DNA of 64,000 nucleotides from an uncultured Cocleimonas sp. (GTDB lineage Bacteria; Pseudomonadota; Gammaproteobacteria; Thiotrichales; Thiotrichaceae): positions 1 through 64,000 of the forward strand of contig NZ_CANLZW010000011.1 in the NCBI RefSeq assembly GCF_947495625.1. Direction: 5' to 3'. The position numbers were made by a program, and so were the translations under genes. This document shows positions 9,888 to 21,254 of the stretch, one piece after another. Each line of letters opens with the position of its first letter. Position 1 is the first letter of the stretch. Under the pieces are notes generated by a model. That model ran no database searches. It saw nothing but the letters and a program-made list of their open reading frames with translations, and had not been told where the DNA came from.

Positions 9888-10558
9888 TAGTGAACCTCCG
9901 CTGAGCCGTGTACATGTGACTCGTGTATTTTAAAATCTGGCTCTTCATTTTGTTCAGGCTTCCATGTTCTGACTGCCCAAATTAGTAAACCAATAATGAA
10001 GAAAGCACTTGGAGGAAGAAGCATCATGCCATTCGATTGATACCAACCACCATCAGTGGTTAATGGGAAAAGCTTGTAACCTAATAATGAGCCGGCACCA
10101 AGAAGTTCTCTGAAGACCGCAACGATGATTAGAATCAAGCTGTAACCCATGCCGTTGCCTAAACCATCAATAAAGCTGTCTTTGACTCCGTTTTTCATGG
10201 CATACGCTTCTGCACGTCCCATAACGATACAGTTGGTAATAATCAATCCAACAAATACGGACAGCTGCTTAGACGTATCATAAGCAAATGCTTTCAATAA
10301 CTGATCTACCACAATTACCAATGAAGCGATGATCGTCATTTGTACGATGATACGTATGCTATTAGGAATGTGATGACGAACCGAACTGATCGATGCGCTT
10401 GAAAAAGCAGTTACAACTGTCAAAGCAACAGACATCAATAAAGCAGTTTTAACCGAGGTTGTTACTGCAAGTGCCGAACAGATACCTAGTATCTGTAACG
10501 TAATCGGGTTTTGGTCTACTAACGGTTCGACCAGCGTTTTTTTAGTTTCAGGGTTCAT
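9887..10558 (-). CDS. nqrD: Na+-NQR subunit D
   Basis: The 223-residue membrane protein is homologous to NqrE and has about six helices. The iron-ligand region is visible as [23 protein letters not shown] and [19 protein letters not shown]. It acts with NqrE in transmembrane electron transfer. It overlaps nqrC and nqrE by one base each (TAATG), so three subunits are probably translationally coupled. The C-terminus has a short His-containing polar tail. Confidence 0.96.
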   Translation of the reverse strand: MNPETKKTLVEPLVDQNPITLQILGICSALAVTTSVKTALLMSVALTVVTAFSSASISSVRHHIPNSIRIIVQMTIIASLVIVVDQLLKAFAYDTSKQLSVFVGLIITNCIVMGRAEAYAMKNGVKDSFIDGLGNGMGYSLILIIVAVFRELLGAGSLLGYKLFPLTTDGGWYQSNGMMLLPPSAFFIIGLLIWAVRTWKPEQNEEPDFKIHESHVHGSAEVH

Positions 10559-11361
10559 TATTTAGCTCCCTCTTTACGAATATTATCCAAGTATTTGTCA
10601 TAGCCTTGTTTGCCCAGCCAGTAATGCAGCATGTTTTCTACACCACGAGAAGTAAGCGTTGCGCCAGATAAGCCATCAACCTTATATTCTGGATCTGGTG
10701 TACCGCTGCTCACGCTTCCTTTGATGACCTGAATCATTACTTCTCCAGAATCGTTATAAACCTGTTTGCCAATCCACTTTTTACGCCATTCCGGGTTATC
10801 AACTTCACCACCCAGACCCGGTGTTTCTGCATGCTCGTAAAAGCCTAAACCAACAACTGTTTTTGCATCATTTTTTAAGGCCAAAAAGCCGTACAAAGTA
10901 GACCATAAGCCGTAACCATGAACAGGTAAGATGATAGATTTAATATTCTCTCCATCTTTTACCAGATACACAGACGTATATTTAGCACGACGTTTAATTC
11001 CTGCAATATCGTTTTCTTTCTTTAATTGAATATTCTGCTTTGGATCGTTAGAAGCTTTACGTTGATCGTAAGTTACAGCGTCAACATTTGTTACGTATTC
11101 GCCTGTAGACATATCGATAACGCGAGGCTCGATTTGAGAGAACAGCTCATCAATAGACTTGCCTTCTTCCATCAGACCTGCGATTTCAAGAATGTTCTTC
11201 TTCTTATCAAGCGCTTTGTTTTGATCTTGCATTGGTTTTAATACAACCGCTGCACCTGATACTAATACCGAGCACACTAAGCAAAGTGCGACAGCAACTG
11301 CGAGCGTTTTTTTAACGCTATCGTTAGGTAGATCTAGAATTTTTTGAACTGGAGCAAACAT
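10558..11361 (-). CDS. nqrC: Na+-NQR subunit C, covalent FMN carrier
   Basis: The 267-residue protein has an N-terminal membrane anchor (about 18-42) and an FMN-binding periplasmic domain. The flavinylation motif DGLSGAT occurs at residues 229-235, so Thr235 should carry FMN through a phosphoester bond. The flavin transferase ApbE that does this is not encoded in the window and must lie elsewhere. NqrC passes electrons towards NqrB within the pump. Confidence 0.96.
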   Translation of the reverse strand: MFAPVQKILDLPNDSVKKTLAVAVALCLVCSVLVSGAAVVLKPMQDQNKALDKKKNILEIAGLMEEGKSIDELFSQIEPRVIDMSTGEYVTNVDAVTYDQRKASNDPKQNIQLKKENDIAGIKRRAKYTSVYLVKDGENIKSIILPVHGYGLWSTLYGFLALKNDAKTVVGLGFYEHAETPGLGGEVDNPEWRKKWIGKQVYNDSGEVMIQVIKGSVSSGTPDPEYKVDGLSGATLTSRGVENMLHYWLGKQGYDKYLDNIRKEGAK

Positions 11362-11363
11362 AA

Positions 11364-12635
11364 TTATTCGCCTCCTTTTTCGTCAGATGCCGAGAACGCA
11401 GACTCACGTCTCAGACGACGTTTTACATTCGCTTGAACCACGAAATGGTCAATTAATGGTGCAAAAATATTCGAGAATAAGATCGCCAACATGATTCCCT
11501 CAGGGAAGGCAGGATTTACCACACGAATTAACACCGTCATAAAGCCAATTAGTGCACCGTAATACCAGCGACCTAGATTAGTCATCGACGCTGATACCGG
11601 ATCAGTTGCCATGAATATCATGCCGAATGCAAAGCCACCCGTTACCATGTGCCAATACCAAGGCATTGCAAACATTGGGTTTTTGTCGCTGCCAATGAGG
11701 TTGAACAATATACTTGTTGCAACCATGCCGATCATTACACCGGCAACAATACGCCACGATGCGATCTTGGTGAATAATAGAATTGCGCCACCGATGAAGA
11801 TTGCGAGTGTTGAGGTTTCTCCCAATGAACCAGGAACCATTCCGAGGAATGAGTCGAACCAGGTAATCTGACTTTGAATAATGAGGTCAACGCCTCCTTC
11901 AGCAGCCATACCAAGCGCTGTTGCACCGGTATAACCATCAACCGCTGTCCATACGGCATTACCTGACATCGCTGCCGGATAAGCAAAGTATAGGAACGCA
12001 CGACCCACCAAAGCAGGGTTCAGGAAGTTTTTACCCGTTCCGCCAAATACTTCTTTACCAACAATGATGCCAAATAGAATACCTAAACCTACCATCCACA
12101 AAGGTGTATCTGGTGGTAGAGTCAGTGTGTAAAGAATAGAAGTAACGAAGAAACCTTCGTTGATTTCATGCCCACGCACTAGCGCAAACGCTGCTTCCGC
12201 AATACCACCCACAATAAACGTGGTCATGTATATCGGCAGGAAGTACGTCAATCCATGCAAGAAATTGGCAAAGAAACTACCAGGATCATAACCAAATGGA
12301 TTCAAAAACCAGCCGCGGATACCATCAATAGATTCCAGACCCAAGCTCGCCATTGCTACGTTAGCTTGATAACCCGTGTTGAAACAGGCCATAAACATAA
12401 CAGGGAAAGTGGCCATCCACACATAACCCATTACACGTTTTAAATCTAACGCATCGCGGATATGAGGAGCACCAACTGTTGTGTTTGGAGGGCTATAAAA
12501 TAGTGTATCCACCATTTCATAAAGTACATAAAGACGTTCTAGCTTACCGCCACGTGTAAAATGCGGTTCAGCATCGTCTAGTACTTTTCTAAGTAAACTA
12601 GGCTTATTTTTTCGCTTATTTTCCGAAGTACTCAT
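11364..12635 (-). CDS. nqrB: Na+-NQR subunit B, membrane FMN and riboflavin subunit
   Basis: The 423-residue subunit is the main membrane body of the sodium pump. It has an N-terminal cytoplasmic segment and about ten helices. The flavinylation motif DGYTGAT lies at residues 233-239, making Thr239 the expected FMN-threonine. The [22 protein letters not shown] region matches the family core. It is two bases from nqrC and two from nqrA, so the operon is compact. Confidence 0.97.
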   Translation of the reverse strand: MSTSENKRKNKPSLLRKVLDDAEPHFTRGGKLERLYVLYEMVDTLFYSPPNTTVGAPHIRDALDLKRVMGYVWMATFPVMFMACFNTGYQANVAMASLGLESIDGIRGWFLNPFGYDPGSFFANFLHGLTYFLPIYMTTFIVGGIAEAAFALVRGHEINEGFFVTSILYTLTLPPDTPLWMVGLGILFGIIVGKEVFGGTGKNFLNPALVGRAFLYFAYPAAMSGNAVWTAVDGYTGATALGMAAEGGVDLIIQSQITWFDSFLGMVPGSLGETSTLAIFIGGAILLFTKIASWRIVAGVMIGMVATSILFNLIGSDKNPMFAMPWYWHMVTGGFAFGMIFMATDPVSASMTNLGRWYYGALIGFMTVLIRVVNPAFPEGIMLAILFSNIFAPLIDHFVVQANVKRRLRRESAFSASDEKGGE

Positions 12636-12637
12636 GA

Positions 12638-13999
12638 CTAGCCCTCCCTCTCAATAATTTCAAGGCAGGCACGTAGTGCTGGGCCATATTCGTATTTACT
12701 GTGACAAACAAATGTACACAAAGCGAGATCTTCTTCATCTAGCTCAAGACAACCTAATTTTTGTGCCGTTTCAGTATCGCGCACCAGTAATGCACGTAAT
12801 AATTGTGTAGGCAGAATATCTAAAGGCATTACACGCTCATAGCTTCCAAGAGGCACCATTGCTCTGGCACTACCGTTTTGCGTACTACTAAAAGTAAACT
12901 CTTGTTTATCTTTGGTTAAAGCGTTGGTAAATACATTCATCACAGAGAACTGCTTCAGGAATGGATTCACCCAGTGTAAAAATTGACGTGGCTGCCCTTC
13001 AGGAACAACACTTAGCTGTAGATTAAAACGACCTACATAAGCGCGGTTACCCACAGCGTGTAATCCGCTAAGCACAGAACCCGAAATTACTCGAGAATCA
13101 CCTTCTTTTAATTGACCAGCAACCAGTTCATTGGTCGATGCGCCCATGCGTGATGCAATTAAGCGAGGTTCTTTAACCATTGGACCGGCCAAGGAGAAGA
13201 TACGATCTACATTGCGTTTACCAGTGGTTAGCAATTTACCAATTGCGATAACATCCTGATAATGCAAGTGCCAAACAGTGCGATGCGCACTCGCAGGTAA
13301 AATATTATGGATATGTGTTCCTACTAAACCAGCCGGGTGCTTACCCGAGAATTTTTTAGTAACAACATTGCTTGCTGGAGATTCAGGAAGCGTTGCATTC
13401 TCATGCTGACAAACATAAACCTCACCTTTAGTCAGCTTCGAAATCGCTTTCAAACCGTCCAGATACGCATCAGATTTATAATTTATAATGAGTTCAGGAT
13501 TTGCACTTAATGGATCTGTGTCTATCGAACGAACGAAAATACCAGCTGGCTCGCTATCAACCTCAGGTGTCTTGCTATAAGGGCGTGTACGAAATGCTGT
13601 CCATGCGCCACTATCCTGTAATATTTTACGGATATCTTCAGCAGAAGCAGAATCTAACTCTTTTGATGAGATTTTAGGGAATTCAATAAACTCCTCTTCT
13701 TCATCGAGTTTAATGATTACCGACTGTAACGCGCGTTTAGCACCGCGAGGAATGGCAGTAATTACACCAGCACCGGGAGAGGTGTAATTAAACCCCGGAT
13801 TGCGTTTATCGGTGAATAATGCCTGCCCGCCCTTTACGTGATCGCCAACAGCGACCAGCATTGAAGGCCTAAGTAAATGGTAATCGGTACCAATGACTGC
13901 GACAGTTGTAATGGGCGGAGAATTAGTCTCAATATCTTCGCTGATAGCTTGTACTGGTTCACCCGTTATAGAGATGTCCAGGCCTTTCGTAATTTTCAT
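12638..13999 (-). CDS. nqrA: Na+-NQR subunit A
   Basis: The 453-residue soluble subunit lies on the cytoplasmic side and helps form the ubiquinone site. It begins with the family start [15 protein letters not shown], and the segment [11 protein letters not shown] is typical. It is the first gene of the operon, so the promoter should lie in 14000-14348. No strong Shine-Dalgarno sequence is seen before the ATG. Confidence 0.96.
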   Translation of the reverse strand: MKITKGLDISITGEPVQAISEDIETNSPPITTVAVIGTDYHLLRPSMLVAVGDHVKGGQALFTDKRNPGFNYTSPGAGVITAIPRGAKRALQSVIIKLDEEEEFIEFPKISSKELDSASAEDIRKILQDSGAWTAFRTRPYSKTPEVDSEPAGIFVRSIDTDPLSANPELIINYKSDAYLDGLKAISKLTKGEVYVCQHENATLPESPASNVVTKKFSGKHPAGLVGTHIHNILPASAHRTVWHLHYQDVIAIGKLLTTGKRNVDRIFSLAGPMVKEPRLIASRMGASTNELVAGQLKEGDSRVISGSVLSGLHAVGNRAYVGRFNLQLSVVPEGQPRQFLHWVNPFLKQFSVMNVFTNALTKDKQEFTFSSTQNGSARAMVPLGSYERVMPLDILPTQLLRALLVRDTETAQKLGCLELDEEDLALCTFVCHSKYEYGPALRACLEIIEREG

Positions 14000-14238
14000 T
14001 TAAATAGCAGTTCCGACTCTAAATACATAGAGCCCTTCAGTAGTTAAAATTTATGTGCACAACGCCGCAAAATAACATCATCAGCATTAAAATTCATGTA
14101 CTTAAATGTATAAATACTATTTAATTTTATATACTTTACATAAAAAAGCTTAAACATCTTGATAGGGCGAACAGCTGATTAATCAAAATTATTTATACTG
14201 ATATTAAAATCTAATTGAGAAACGTAAAAGGCTTACTC

Positions 14239-14288
14239 TTTGTATGAAAATACACCCCCCCTACTTTAGGGCACTTTTTACATACAAA
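14239..14288. repeat. repeat-family copy enclosed by an 8-bp inverted repeat
   Basis: The core at 14251-14280 has seven C, then TACTTTAGGGCACTTTTTA, with a CCCTA/TAGGG stem. TTTGTATG (14239-14246) and CATACAAA (14281-14288) flank it exactly. It lies between tyrS and nqrA, both on the minus strand, with its T-tract reading on the + strand, antisense to both genes. Confidence 0.8.
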
Positions 14289-14291
14289 CGC

Positions 14292-14323
14292 AGGCTAGTG
14301 ATCTAAATCCAGATCACGAGCCT
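14292..14323 (-). terminator. strong hairpin after tyrS
   Basis: AGGCT and GTGATCT pair with AGATCAC and AGCCT, separated by one internal mismatch and closed by a 6-nt loop. It lies 26 bases beyond the tyrS stop codon on the minus strand. The bases after it (TGCGTTTGTATG) are only moderately T-rich, so termination is likely but not certain. Confidence 0.6.
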
Positions 14324-14348
14324 CACGAAAAGTTTCTTTGGAAGATTA

Positions 14349-15656
14349 TTACTCGGCGCGTAAGACGAAATAGTTCTTTTTGCCACGCTGCAACAGGACA
14401 AACTTATCATTGATCAAATCGGCTTGAGTAATTTGATAGCCGTCTTCTACCTTCTCTTTATTAACAGAGATAGAATTTTCTTTAAGCGCTCGACGTGCCT
14501 CGCCATTTGACTTTAAGAAACCTGTATCCGTGGCTAATGCAGCAACGATATCCAAACCAGCTGCGATCGCAGAAGCTGGCACTGTGGCTTGAGGCACACC
14601 ATCAAAAACATCGAGGAAGGTTTGCTCATCAAGCTTTTTCAAATCTTCACTGGTCGACTTACCAAACAAGATACCACTCGCCTGAATTGCTTTTTCGAGC
14701 TCTTCTTCAGAATGCACCATTGCAGTTATTTCATTTGCTAGACGCTTTTGCAGCAAACGTAAATGCGGCGCTTCATTGTGTTCTGCGATGAGTGCTTCGA
14801 TTTCATCTTTACCCAAAAAAGTAAAAATACGAATAAAGTTTTCACTATCGACATCTGTTGAATTCAACCAGTATTGGTAGAACTTGTAGGGAGAGGTATA
14901 TTTAGCAGATAACCAGACATTACCACCTTCACTCTTACCAAATTTGGAGCCATCCGCCTTAGTGATTAATGGCGTGGTAATAGCATAGGCTTTACCTTGC
15001 CCCATTCTGCGAACAAGCTCAGTACCCGTAGTGATATTACCCCACTGGTCGCTACCCCCCATTTGCAAGGTGCAGTTTTTATTTTTATATAAATGAAAGA
15101 AGTCATAACCCTGTACAAGCTGGTAAGTGAATTCGGTAAAACTCATTCCTTCAGTACCACCGGCATCTTCGGTTTCTGGCTTGATACGGTTTTTTACTGA
15201 ATCCTTAGCCATCATATAATTGACGGTTATGTGTTTTCCCACATCACGAATGAAGTCTAAAAACGAAAACTCTTTCATCCAGTCGTAGTTATTGACTAAT
15301 TCTGCACCATTTTCGGTATCCGAATTAAAATCAAGGAAATGCGCTAGCTGCTTTTTAATTGATTCTTGATTATGACGCAGCGTTTTTTCATCCAGCAAAT
15401 TGCGTTCTGCAGATTTTCCCGAAGGGTCACCTATCATACCTGTAGCGCCACCCACCAATGCAATAGGCTTGTGCCCACAACGCTGAAAATGAGCAAGCAA
15501 CATGATCGGAACCAGATTTCCTATATGTAAAGAATCTGCCGTAGGATCAAAGCCAACATAAGCACTGCGCACCGCTTCCATCAAATGTTCTTCAGCACCT
15601 GGCATCACATCGTGAATCATATTGCGCCAGCGTAATTCTTCAATAAAATTTTTCAT
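14349..15656 (-). CDS. tyrS: tyrosyl-tRNA synthetase
   Basis: This class I synthetase charges tRNA-Tyr. The 435-residue product shows the HIGH-type motif as HIGN near residue 44, the tyrosine pocket region, the KMSKS-type loop as KFGKS and a C-terminal S4 RNA-binding domain. An in-frame TTG lies two codons upstream, but the ATG at 15656 gives the usual [13 protein letters not shown] start. It is transcribed away from the YciI gene, and a repeat copy sits in the shared upstream region. Confidence 0.96.
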   Translation of the reverse strand: MKNFIEELRWRNMIHDVMPGAEEHLMEAVRSAYVGFDPTADSLHIGNLVPIMLLAHFQRCGHKPIALVGGATGMIGDPSGKSAERNLLDEKTLRHNQESIKKQLAHFLDFNSDTENGAELVNNYDWMKEFSFLDFIRDVGKHITVNYMMAKDSVKNRIKPETEDAGGTEGMSFTEFTYQLVQGYDFFHLYKNKNCTLQMGGSDQWGNITTGTELVRRMGQGKAYAITTPLITKADGSKFGKSEGGNVWLSAKYTSPYKFYQYWLNSTDVDSENFIRIFTFLGKDEIEALIAEHNEAPHLRLLQKRLANEITAMVHSEEELEKAIQASGILFGKSTSEDLKKLDEQTFLDVFDGVPQATVPASAIAAGLDIVAALATDTGFLKSNGEARRALKENSISVNKEKVEDGYQITQADLINDKFVLLQRGKKNYFVLRAE

Positions 15657-15724
15657 AATCAATTCTTAATTTTTAGTCTGATATCTCGAGGAGCGTATTA
15701 TAGGGGAGATTCCAGATAAAAAAA

Positions 15725-15773
15725 GACACCCCCCTACTTTTAGCGTGTTTTTCATTTTACTTATTGAAAATGC
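15725..15773. repeat. repeat-family copy in the tyrS/YciI divergent region
   Basis: The core GACACCCCCCTACTTTT is followed by AGCGTGTTTTT, with an ACAC/GTGT dyad. Then comes the hairpin CATTTT/AAAATG (15753-15772), the same second hairpin seen in the copies at 6755 and 21116. Its position between divergent genes means it is not a simple 3' terminator of either. The rest of 15657-15973 shows only AT-rich promoter-like sequence. Confidence 0.8.
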
Positions 15774-15973
15774 AATTTTTGATCAGTTGTTTTTTAAACC
15801 CTCACTATCGCGTCATTAACAACTTGCCTTAGACACTGACTGCCACTATTCAAAGTAAGCGCTATTGACCATATTTAGCAATTTGATTGAATAGTGCCTA
15901 CATCCTCTTTACTATGTCGACCCTATATTCAACAATTTTTATTTGAACAATTACAATTTATTGAGGAAATCGC

Positions 15974-16291
15974 ATGGCTAAGTTTATGTTGGTGTATTTA
16001 GGTGGCAACCAACCATCAAACCCAGAAGAAGGAAAACAGCATTTTGAAGAATACCGTAACTGGCTGGTTTCTTTAGGTGATTCAATTGTGAGTGCGGCAA
16101 ACCCATTAAAAGACACGCATGTCATTCACCCCGATGGAAAAGTCGAAGCTGGCAGCACAACAGCGATGTCTGGATTTTCTGTGATTGAAGCAGATTCAAT
16201 CGAAGAAGCAGTAAAGGTTTCTCAAACTTGCCCTTTCCAGAAAATTGGCGGAACACTTGAAGTGTCTGAGCTAATTCAAATGAATCGTTAG
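15974..16291 (+). CDS. YCII-related (YciI/DGPF-type) small protein
   Basis: The 105-residue protein belongs to the YCII-related superfamily of dimeric alpha-beta barrel proteins. It begins MAKFMLVYLGG and contains FEEYRNWLVSLGDSIVSAANPL and the closing CPFQKIGGTLEVSELI. The family includes possible hydrolases or lyases and sigma-factor-linked DGPF proteins; the substrate is unknown. A GAGGAAAT ribosome binding site lies 8 bases before the ATG. It is monocistronic, closed by the perfect inverted repeat beginning at 16300. Confidence 0.8.
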   Translation: MAKFMLVYLGGNQPSNPEEGKQHFEEYRNWLVSLGDSIVSAANPLKDTHVIHPDGKVEAGSTTAMSGFSVIEADSIEEAVKVSQTCPFQKIGGTLEVSELIQMNR

Positions 16292-16299
16292 AAATACGT

Positions 16300-16355
16300 C
16301 TAAAAGGTAGGGGGTGTCATATAAAATGACACCCCCTACCTTTTAGGGCTTTTTT
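16300..16355. repeat. perfect 21-bp inverted repeat of the repeat family, bidirectional terminator
   Basis: Positions 16300-16320 and 16326-16346 are exact reverse complements with a 5-nt loop (ATAAA). Each arm contains the family core as GGTAGGGGGTGTC or its complement. The right arm is followed by GGCTTTTTTG. It lies between convergent genes nine bases after the YciI stop, so it should terminate the + transcript strongly. Confidence 0.9.
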
Positions 16356-16370
16356 GCTATTTTTTTGATA

Positions 16371-19300
16371 TTAAAGAAGAACTTTCTCAATCCCGCCTTT
16401 AGTCACTCTCTCTACAAATTCATTCTGCCACTTCTCACCGTGCATATGCTTCATCATTTCAACGACGATGTAGTCCGTATCCATTCCAGTATCATCTGCA
16501 TAACGTGACAAACCTTGTTGACAGGCTGGACAGTTGGTTAATATTTTTACATTACCATTTTTAGCCGTATCTTCACCCGTTTGCACAACAAGACTTTCAC
16601 GCAGGCTTTCTTCTTTTTTAAATCGCAACTGACTGGCGATATCTGGACGACTTACAGCGAATGTACCTGCTTCACCACAACAACGATCAGACAAAGCAAC
16701 TTCCTGCCCCATTAACTCAGAAGTTAACTTGGTTGGATCGTAATTCTTAATCGGCGTATGACATGGGTCGTGATATACGTATTTAATTCCATCAACCGCT
16801 TCTAACTTAACGTCTTTTTCCAAGAGGTATTCGTGAATATCTAACAAACGACAACCCGGGAAAATTCGCTCAAATTCATATTTAAGCAACTGATCCATAC
16901 AGGTTCCGCAAGATACGATAACCGTATTAATTTCCAGATAGGTCAAAGCTTGAGCAATACGATGGAATAGCACACGATTCTCGGTGGAAATCTGCGTACC
17001 TTTTTCTATATCTCCACCTGCTGTTTGCGGGTAACCACAACATAAGTAGCCCGGCGGCAATACCGTGGTTGCCCCCGTATCGTATAACATCGCGATTGTT
17101 GCCATACCGATCTGAGAAAAAAGGCGCTCTGAACCACAACCAGGGAAGTAGAATACAGAATCACCACGCTCAGCTTCGCTCAACGCTGGATTACGAATGA
17201 TCGGAACAACCTTCTCATCTTCCAGACCCAAAACGGCTCTCGTGGTACGCATAGGAACATGCGCTGGCATTGGCTTTTTAACAAACTGGATAACATGCTC
17301 GGTCAAGCCTGCATTACCGGTTGTACCAGCAGGTCTTTGATTTGATTTCAACAAACCTAAACGTTTGAAAATCGTATGTCCAAAGCGTTGAGATTTATAC
17401 CCAAGCTGAACTAAACCAGCACGCATTAACTTAATGGTCGTTGGATCTTTGACGTTAAGGAAAGCCATTGACGCCCAGGTCACAATATTGGTTTTCTTTT
17501 GCTTACGTTCGCGCAAGATATGACGCATACGAACGGTAACATCACCGAAATCGATATTAACAGGACAAGGACTCAAACATTTGTGACAAATCGTACAATG
17601 ATCAGCTACATCGTTCATTTCCTCAAAGTGGCGCATTGAAATACCACGGCGAGTTTGCTCTTCGTATAAAAAGGCTTCCAGCATCAAACCAGTCGCTAAA
17701 ATCTTATTACGCGGTGAATAGAGTAAATTTGCACGCGGCACATGAGTGGTACAAACCGGCTTACATTTACCACAACGCAGACAATCTTTAATATCGTCAT
17801 TCAAAGCGCCAAGCTCGTTATGCTCAAGCAACAACGCCTCTTGTTCTACCAAACGCAACGAAGGCGTATACGCATCCTGCAAGCCAGAACCTGGCATTAA
17901 TTTTCCACGATTAAAGTGACCATTAGGGTCTACTTCGTTTTTGTAAGACGCGAATTCATTAATTACCTCTTCCGACAAGTAATGCATTTTCGTCAGACCA
18001 ATACCATGCTCACCCGAGATTACACCATCCAGAGAAAGTGCTAATTCCATCACCTGATCAACGATGCGATCTGCTTCTTGCATCATTTCATAGTCGTTTG
18101 AGTTTACCGGGATATTCGTATGCACGTTGCCATCACCCGCATGCATATGCAAAGCAACAAATAGGCGTTTAGAAAGTACATCCTTATGTACTTTATGCAC
18201 TTCGGCACGCAATGGCTCTAAATCCTGACCTACAAAAATATCATCAAGAGGCTTTTTGATTTCTCGTTTGTAAGAGATACGAAGATCACGTCTTAATAAC
18301 AGATTGATAATCTTGTCATCATCGCGACACTGCTTTTGCGCTTGAACAGAGAGTAATTCTGGATGGGCTTTAGCACTTTCATCACCTAAATCCAGAATAG
18401 ACTGCCAGCGTTTACGAACACTTGCCAAATGATTTATCGCGAGATCTTTTTTGGCCTGAAGCATGGCTTTATTATCATCGCTGTCAGAAGCGCCAGAACT
18501 CTGGCGTAGCTTTTTATCTAAATCAGGATTTTCTTCAGTGAAAATCTCTAATGCAGTGTCGATAAGCTCAATCTTATTAGTAATCGACTGATGCACATTG
18601 ATGCGCTCAATGCCTTCACTGTACTTATCCAGATTATTAAGCGGTATTACAACATCTTCATTGATTTTGAACGCATTGGTGTGTGCTGCGATTGCCGCTG
18701 TACGCGAGCGATCTGCCCAAAACTGCTTACGAGCCTCAGGACTCACTGCAACAAAGCCTTCTGCATTTCTTGCATTGGCAAGTTCAACAACACGCGATGC
18801 TGACTTAGCCACTTCTTGCTCATCATCGCCAACGATATCGGCAATCAACACCATTTTAGGAAATGAACCACGCGCTGCTTTCGGCGTATATTTAACCGCT
18901 TTTACATAGCGCTCATCTAAATGCTCTAGACCTGCCAAAAGTACGTGTTGATTGCCATCTAAATAGTCTTTAACTTCTACAATGGCTGGAACGGCTTCTT
19001 GCAAATCCGTACCATAAAATTCCATACAAACGGTTCGTGTATGATCTGGCATACGATGAAGAATAAATTCAGCAGAGGTAATTAGACCATCACAACCTTC
19101 TTTCTGAATACCCGGCAAACCGCCCAGGAATTTATTGGTAACATCTTTGCCCAAACCCACTTTACGGAAGAATTGCCCTGGCAAAGTAAGAACTTCAACC
19201 TCACCTTTTTGGGTTTTCGCATCTTGCTCAAAACGGGTAACTTGAAAACTAACTTCTTCCTGATCGTGAATTTTGCCCAGATTATGATTGAGTCGAACGA

Positions 19301-20237
19301 CTTCAAGCCATTCTGCATCGGGTGTTACCATTCTCCATGATAATAAGTTATCTAAGGCAGTTCCCCACATGACAGCTTTTTTACCGCCTGCATTCATGGA
19401 AACATTTCCGCCAATGGTCGATGCATCTTGTGATGTAGGGTCTACAGCAAAAACCAGACCTGCATTAGCAGCCAAATCTGATACACGACGCGTTACAACG
19501 CCCGCATCTGCTCTAACCACTGCAACTTCACTATCCACCCCTGGCAAATCTTTACGTCTTTGCACTTTCCCCAGTGTTTCAAGCTTTTCTGTATTGATGA
19601 CAGCGCTCATTGAATCCAATGGAATCGCGCCACCGGTATATCCCGTTCCACCACCTCTAGGTATTACGGTTAGTCCAAGTTTGATGCTTGTCTGAACGAG
19701 TAGAGCAATTTCTTCTTCTGTATCCGGAGTTAAAACCACAAACGGATATTCAACGCGCCAGTCAGTAGCATCGGTAACATGCGATACACGAGCTAAACCA
19801 TCAAACTGGATATTATCTTTGCGGGTAATCGAACGAAACTTGCGTTTGGCACGCTTACGCAGTGCAAAATAATCGGCAAACCATGTCGCAAATTCATCAA
19901 CGGCTTTATCAGCAATATCGATAAGCTCCAGAGTGAGCTCATTACCCTCTGCTCGATCTCTAATTCGCTTTAGGCGGGAACGTTTGGTTTCTATTAAAGA
20001 ATAACGACGTTTCTCATTCTCTAATAAATCATCTTGAATATAAGGATTACGTTTCACTATCCACATATCGCCCAAAACTTCGAGCAACATGTGCGCAGAG
20101 AGACCGGTAGTCCTCCTTTCGCGGAGCGTTTCCAGAATATCCCAAGCTCGTTGACCGAGTAAGCGTAAAATGATCTCTTTATCTGAGAACGACGTATAAT
20201 TGTAGGGGATTTCCCTAAATGGCGTTTTAGTTTTCAT
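16371..20237 (-). CDS. FAD-linked oxidase/iron-sulfur dehydrogenase fusion (DUF3683 type)
   Basis: The 1288-residue fusion resembles GlcD plus GlcF, or YdiJ. The order is a DUF3683-type N-terminus (about 1-150), an FAD-binding domain ([16 protein letters not shown] near 190), an FAD-oxidase C-terminal domain ([10 protein letters not shown] and [13 protein letters not shown]), then two 4Fe-4S motifs ([11 protein letters not shown] near 816 and [12 protein letters not shown] near 882). Two cysteine-rich CCG domains close it ([29 protein letters not shown]). Such enzymes oxidise 2-hydroxyacids such as lactate, glycolate or 2-hydroxyglutarate and pass electrons to quinone or another acceptor. The substrate is not determinable here. 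All metal-binding cysteines look intact. Confidence 0.9.
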   Translation of the reverse strand: MKTKTPFREIPYNYTSFSDKEIILRLLGQRAWDILETLRERRTTGLSAHMLLEVLGDMWIVKRNPYIQDDLLENEKRRYSLIETKRSRLKRIRDRAEGNELTLELIDIADKAVDEFATWFADYFALRKRAKRKFRSITRKDNIQFDGLARVSHVTDATDWRVEYPFVVLTPDTEEEIALLVQTSIKLGLTVIPRGGGTGYTGGAIPLDSMSAVINTEKLETLGKVQRRKDLPGVDSEVAVVRADAGVVTRRVSDLAANAGLVFAVDPTSQDASTIGGNVSMNAGGKKAVMWGTALDNLLSWRMVTPDAEWLEVVRLNHNLGKIHDQEEVSFQVTRFEQDAKTQKGEVEVLTLPGQFFRKVGLGKDVTNKFLGGLPGIQKEGCDGLITSAEFILHRMPDHTRTVCMEFYGTDLQEAVPAIVEVKDYLDGNQHVLLAGLEHLDERYVKAVKYTPKAARGSFPKMVLIADIVGDDEQEVAKSASRVVELANARNAEGFVAVSPEARKQFWADRSRTAAIAAHTNAFKINEDVVIPLNNLDKYSEGIERINVHQSITNKIELIDTALEIFTEENPDLDKKLRQSSGASDSDDNKAMLQAKKDLAINHLASVRKRWQSILDLGDESAKAHPELLSVQAQKQCRDDDKIINLLLRRDLRISYKREIKKPLDDIFVGQDLEPLRAEVHKVHKDVLSKRLFVALHMHAGDGNVHTNIPVNSNDYEMMQEADRIVDQVMELALSLDGVISGEHGIGLTKMHYLSEEVINEFASYKNEVDPNGHFNRGKLMPGSGLQDAYTPSLRLVEQEALLLEHNELGALNDDIKDCLRCGKCKPVCTTHVPRANLLYSPRNKILATGLMLEAFLYEEQTRRGISMRHFEEMNDVADHCTICHKCLSPCPVNIDFGDVTVRMRHILRERKQKKTNIVTWASMAFLNVKDPTTIKLMRAGLVQLGYKSQRFGHTIFKRLGLLKSNQRPAGTTGNAGLTEHVIQFVKKPMPAHVPMRTTRAVLGLEDEKVVPIIRNPALSEAERGDSVFYFPGCGSERLFSQIGMATIAMLYDTGATTVLPPGYLCCGYPQTAGGDIEKGTQISTENRVLFHRIAQALTYLEINTVIVSCGTCMDQLLKYEFERIFPGCRLLDIHEYLLEKDVKLEAVDGIKYVYHDPCHTPIKNYDPTKLTSELMGQEVALSDRCCGEAGTFAVSRPDIASQLRFKKEESLRESLVVQTGEDTAKNGNVKILTNCPACQQGLSRYADDTGMDTDYIVVEMMKHMHGEKWQNEFVERVTKGGIEKVLL

Positions 20238-20328
20238 GTGTGTGCGGATTCTAACGCTTTACGATGAGAGAGTGAACAAACCCTAAAAAAATACTGTAAA
20301 AAATCTTAATATTTACTATAACAAGAGC

Positions 20329-21111
20329 ATGAAACCAGAGCGCTACCAGACCATGAATTACAGCCTAGATAAAAATAAAATTATTGCACATCGTGGGGAT
20401 AACACTAATCACCCTGAAAACACCTATGCTGCCATAGAATCTGCGCTACTTGCAGGAGCACTTTTTGTTGAATTTGATATTCAAATGAATGCTGATAAAA
20501 GCATCGTTGTATTTCATGATGAAGACTTCAAGCGCATGTCCGGGGATGATCGATCACTATTTGACACAACAGATGAATCATTAAGAACACTGAGTATTCA
20601 CGAACCTAATCAATTCGCCAACGAACACTACCCTACTTATATTTCATACCTTGATGATATTTTGGTACTGCTTAAAAGTTTTCCCAAGGCTACATTTCTA
20701 GTAGAAGTAAAAGTTAAGAGCCTGGAACATTGGGGTTTAGAAACGGTAATGGAAAAACTATTTACTAAACTTAAACCTTATAGCGAGAACATTATTGTAA
20801 TTAGTTTTAGTGTCGCTGCGCTTGAATACGTAAGACAACATAGCAAAATAAGAATTGGCCTAGTATTCAATCAATATATTGCAAAACACAAAGAAATCGC
20901 AAATAAATTAAAACCTGAATACATGCTCTGCCCCTATAAATCGTTTCCTGAATCAGGTTATTGGCAAGGAACGTGGGAGTGGATGGTTTATTCCATCAAT
21001 GACATTGAGAATGCGAAAAAATGGCTAGCTAAAGAGGGAATAAGCTATATCGAAACTGATGACATAAGACTTTTATTAAATAAAAGTGTTAATAAAGAAG
21101 CAACAAAATAG
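20329..21111 (+). CDS. glycerophosphodiester phosphodiesterase family protein
   Basis: The 260-residue cytoplasmic protein has the GDPD motifs in order: AHRGDNTNHPENT, VEFDIQMNADKSIVVFHDED, VEVKVK and a C-terminal ETDDI. These supply the catalytic His pair and the metal-binding Glu/Asp. It should hydrolyse glycerophosphodiesters to glycerol-3-phosphate and an alcohol. There is no signal peptide, so it is a cytoplasmic UgpQ-like form. The ATG at 20329 is preceded by AAGAG; a second in-frame ATG at 20353 has a poorer upstream site. Confidence 0.88.
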   Translation: MKPERYQTMNYSLDKNKIIAHRGDNTNHPENTYAAIESALLAGALFVEFDIQMNADKSIVVFHDEDFKRMSGDDRSLFDTTDESLRTLSIHEPNQFANEHYPTYISYLDDILVLLKSFPKATFLVEVKVKSLEHWGLETVMEKLFTKLKPYSENIIVISFSVAALEYVRQHSKIRIGLVFNQYIAKHKEIANKLKPEYMLCPYKSFPESGYWQGTWEWMVYSINDIENAKKWLAKEGISYIETDDIRLLLNKSVNKEATK

Positions 21112-21115
21112 TAAA

Positions 21116-21250
21116 GGTCACCCCCCTACTTTAAGTGACTTTTCATTTTGCTGTATAAAATGACCTAAGGAACTTATGCTTTGCGGAATGATATTACGTT
21201 TTTGTCGCTTAAAAACGTAAATAGAATTTATGCAGAGCTGAGCACTTTTT
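21116..21250. repeat. full two-module repeat element
   Basis: This is the longest copy. Module A has the core GTCACCCCCCTACTTT, the GTCAC/GTGAC dyad, hairpin TCATTTT/AAAATGA (21143-21163) and GGAACTTATGC. Module B has a perfect 10-bp hairpin (21194-21203 with 21211-21220, 7-nt loop), then AATAGAATTTATGCAGAGC and CACTTTTT. It lies between the convergent glycerophosphodiesterase and mreD genes and probably terminates the former. Confidence 0.88.
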
Positions 21251-21254
21251 ATAA

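Larger units (their letters stand above)
14000..14348 (-). promoter_or_regulatory. nqr operon leader and tyrS 3' region
   Basis: No gene is present. The half next to nqrA is very AT-rich on the minus strand and is the probable promoter region. It holds a small dyad, CTCT/AGAG, 15-25 bases before nqrA. The half next to tyrS holds a repeat-family copy and a strong hairpin, listed separately. No exact promoter hexamers are assigned. Confidence 0.45.

Noticed and set aside
15040-15065. Six-C run inside tyrS resembling the repeat core
   Set aside because: It lacks the TACTTT part, stem and T-tract and is fully explained by the conserved GGSDQWGN codons.
18598-18909. Plus-strand frames inside the FAD/Fe-S dehydrogenase gene
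   Set aside because: They overlap conserved flavin-domain coding on the minus strand and have no ribosome binding site or family signature.
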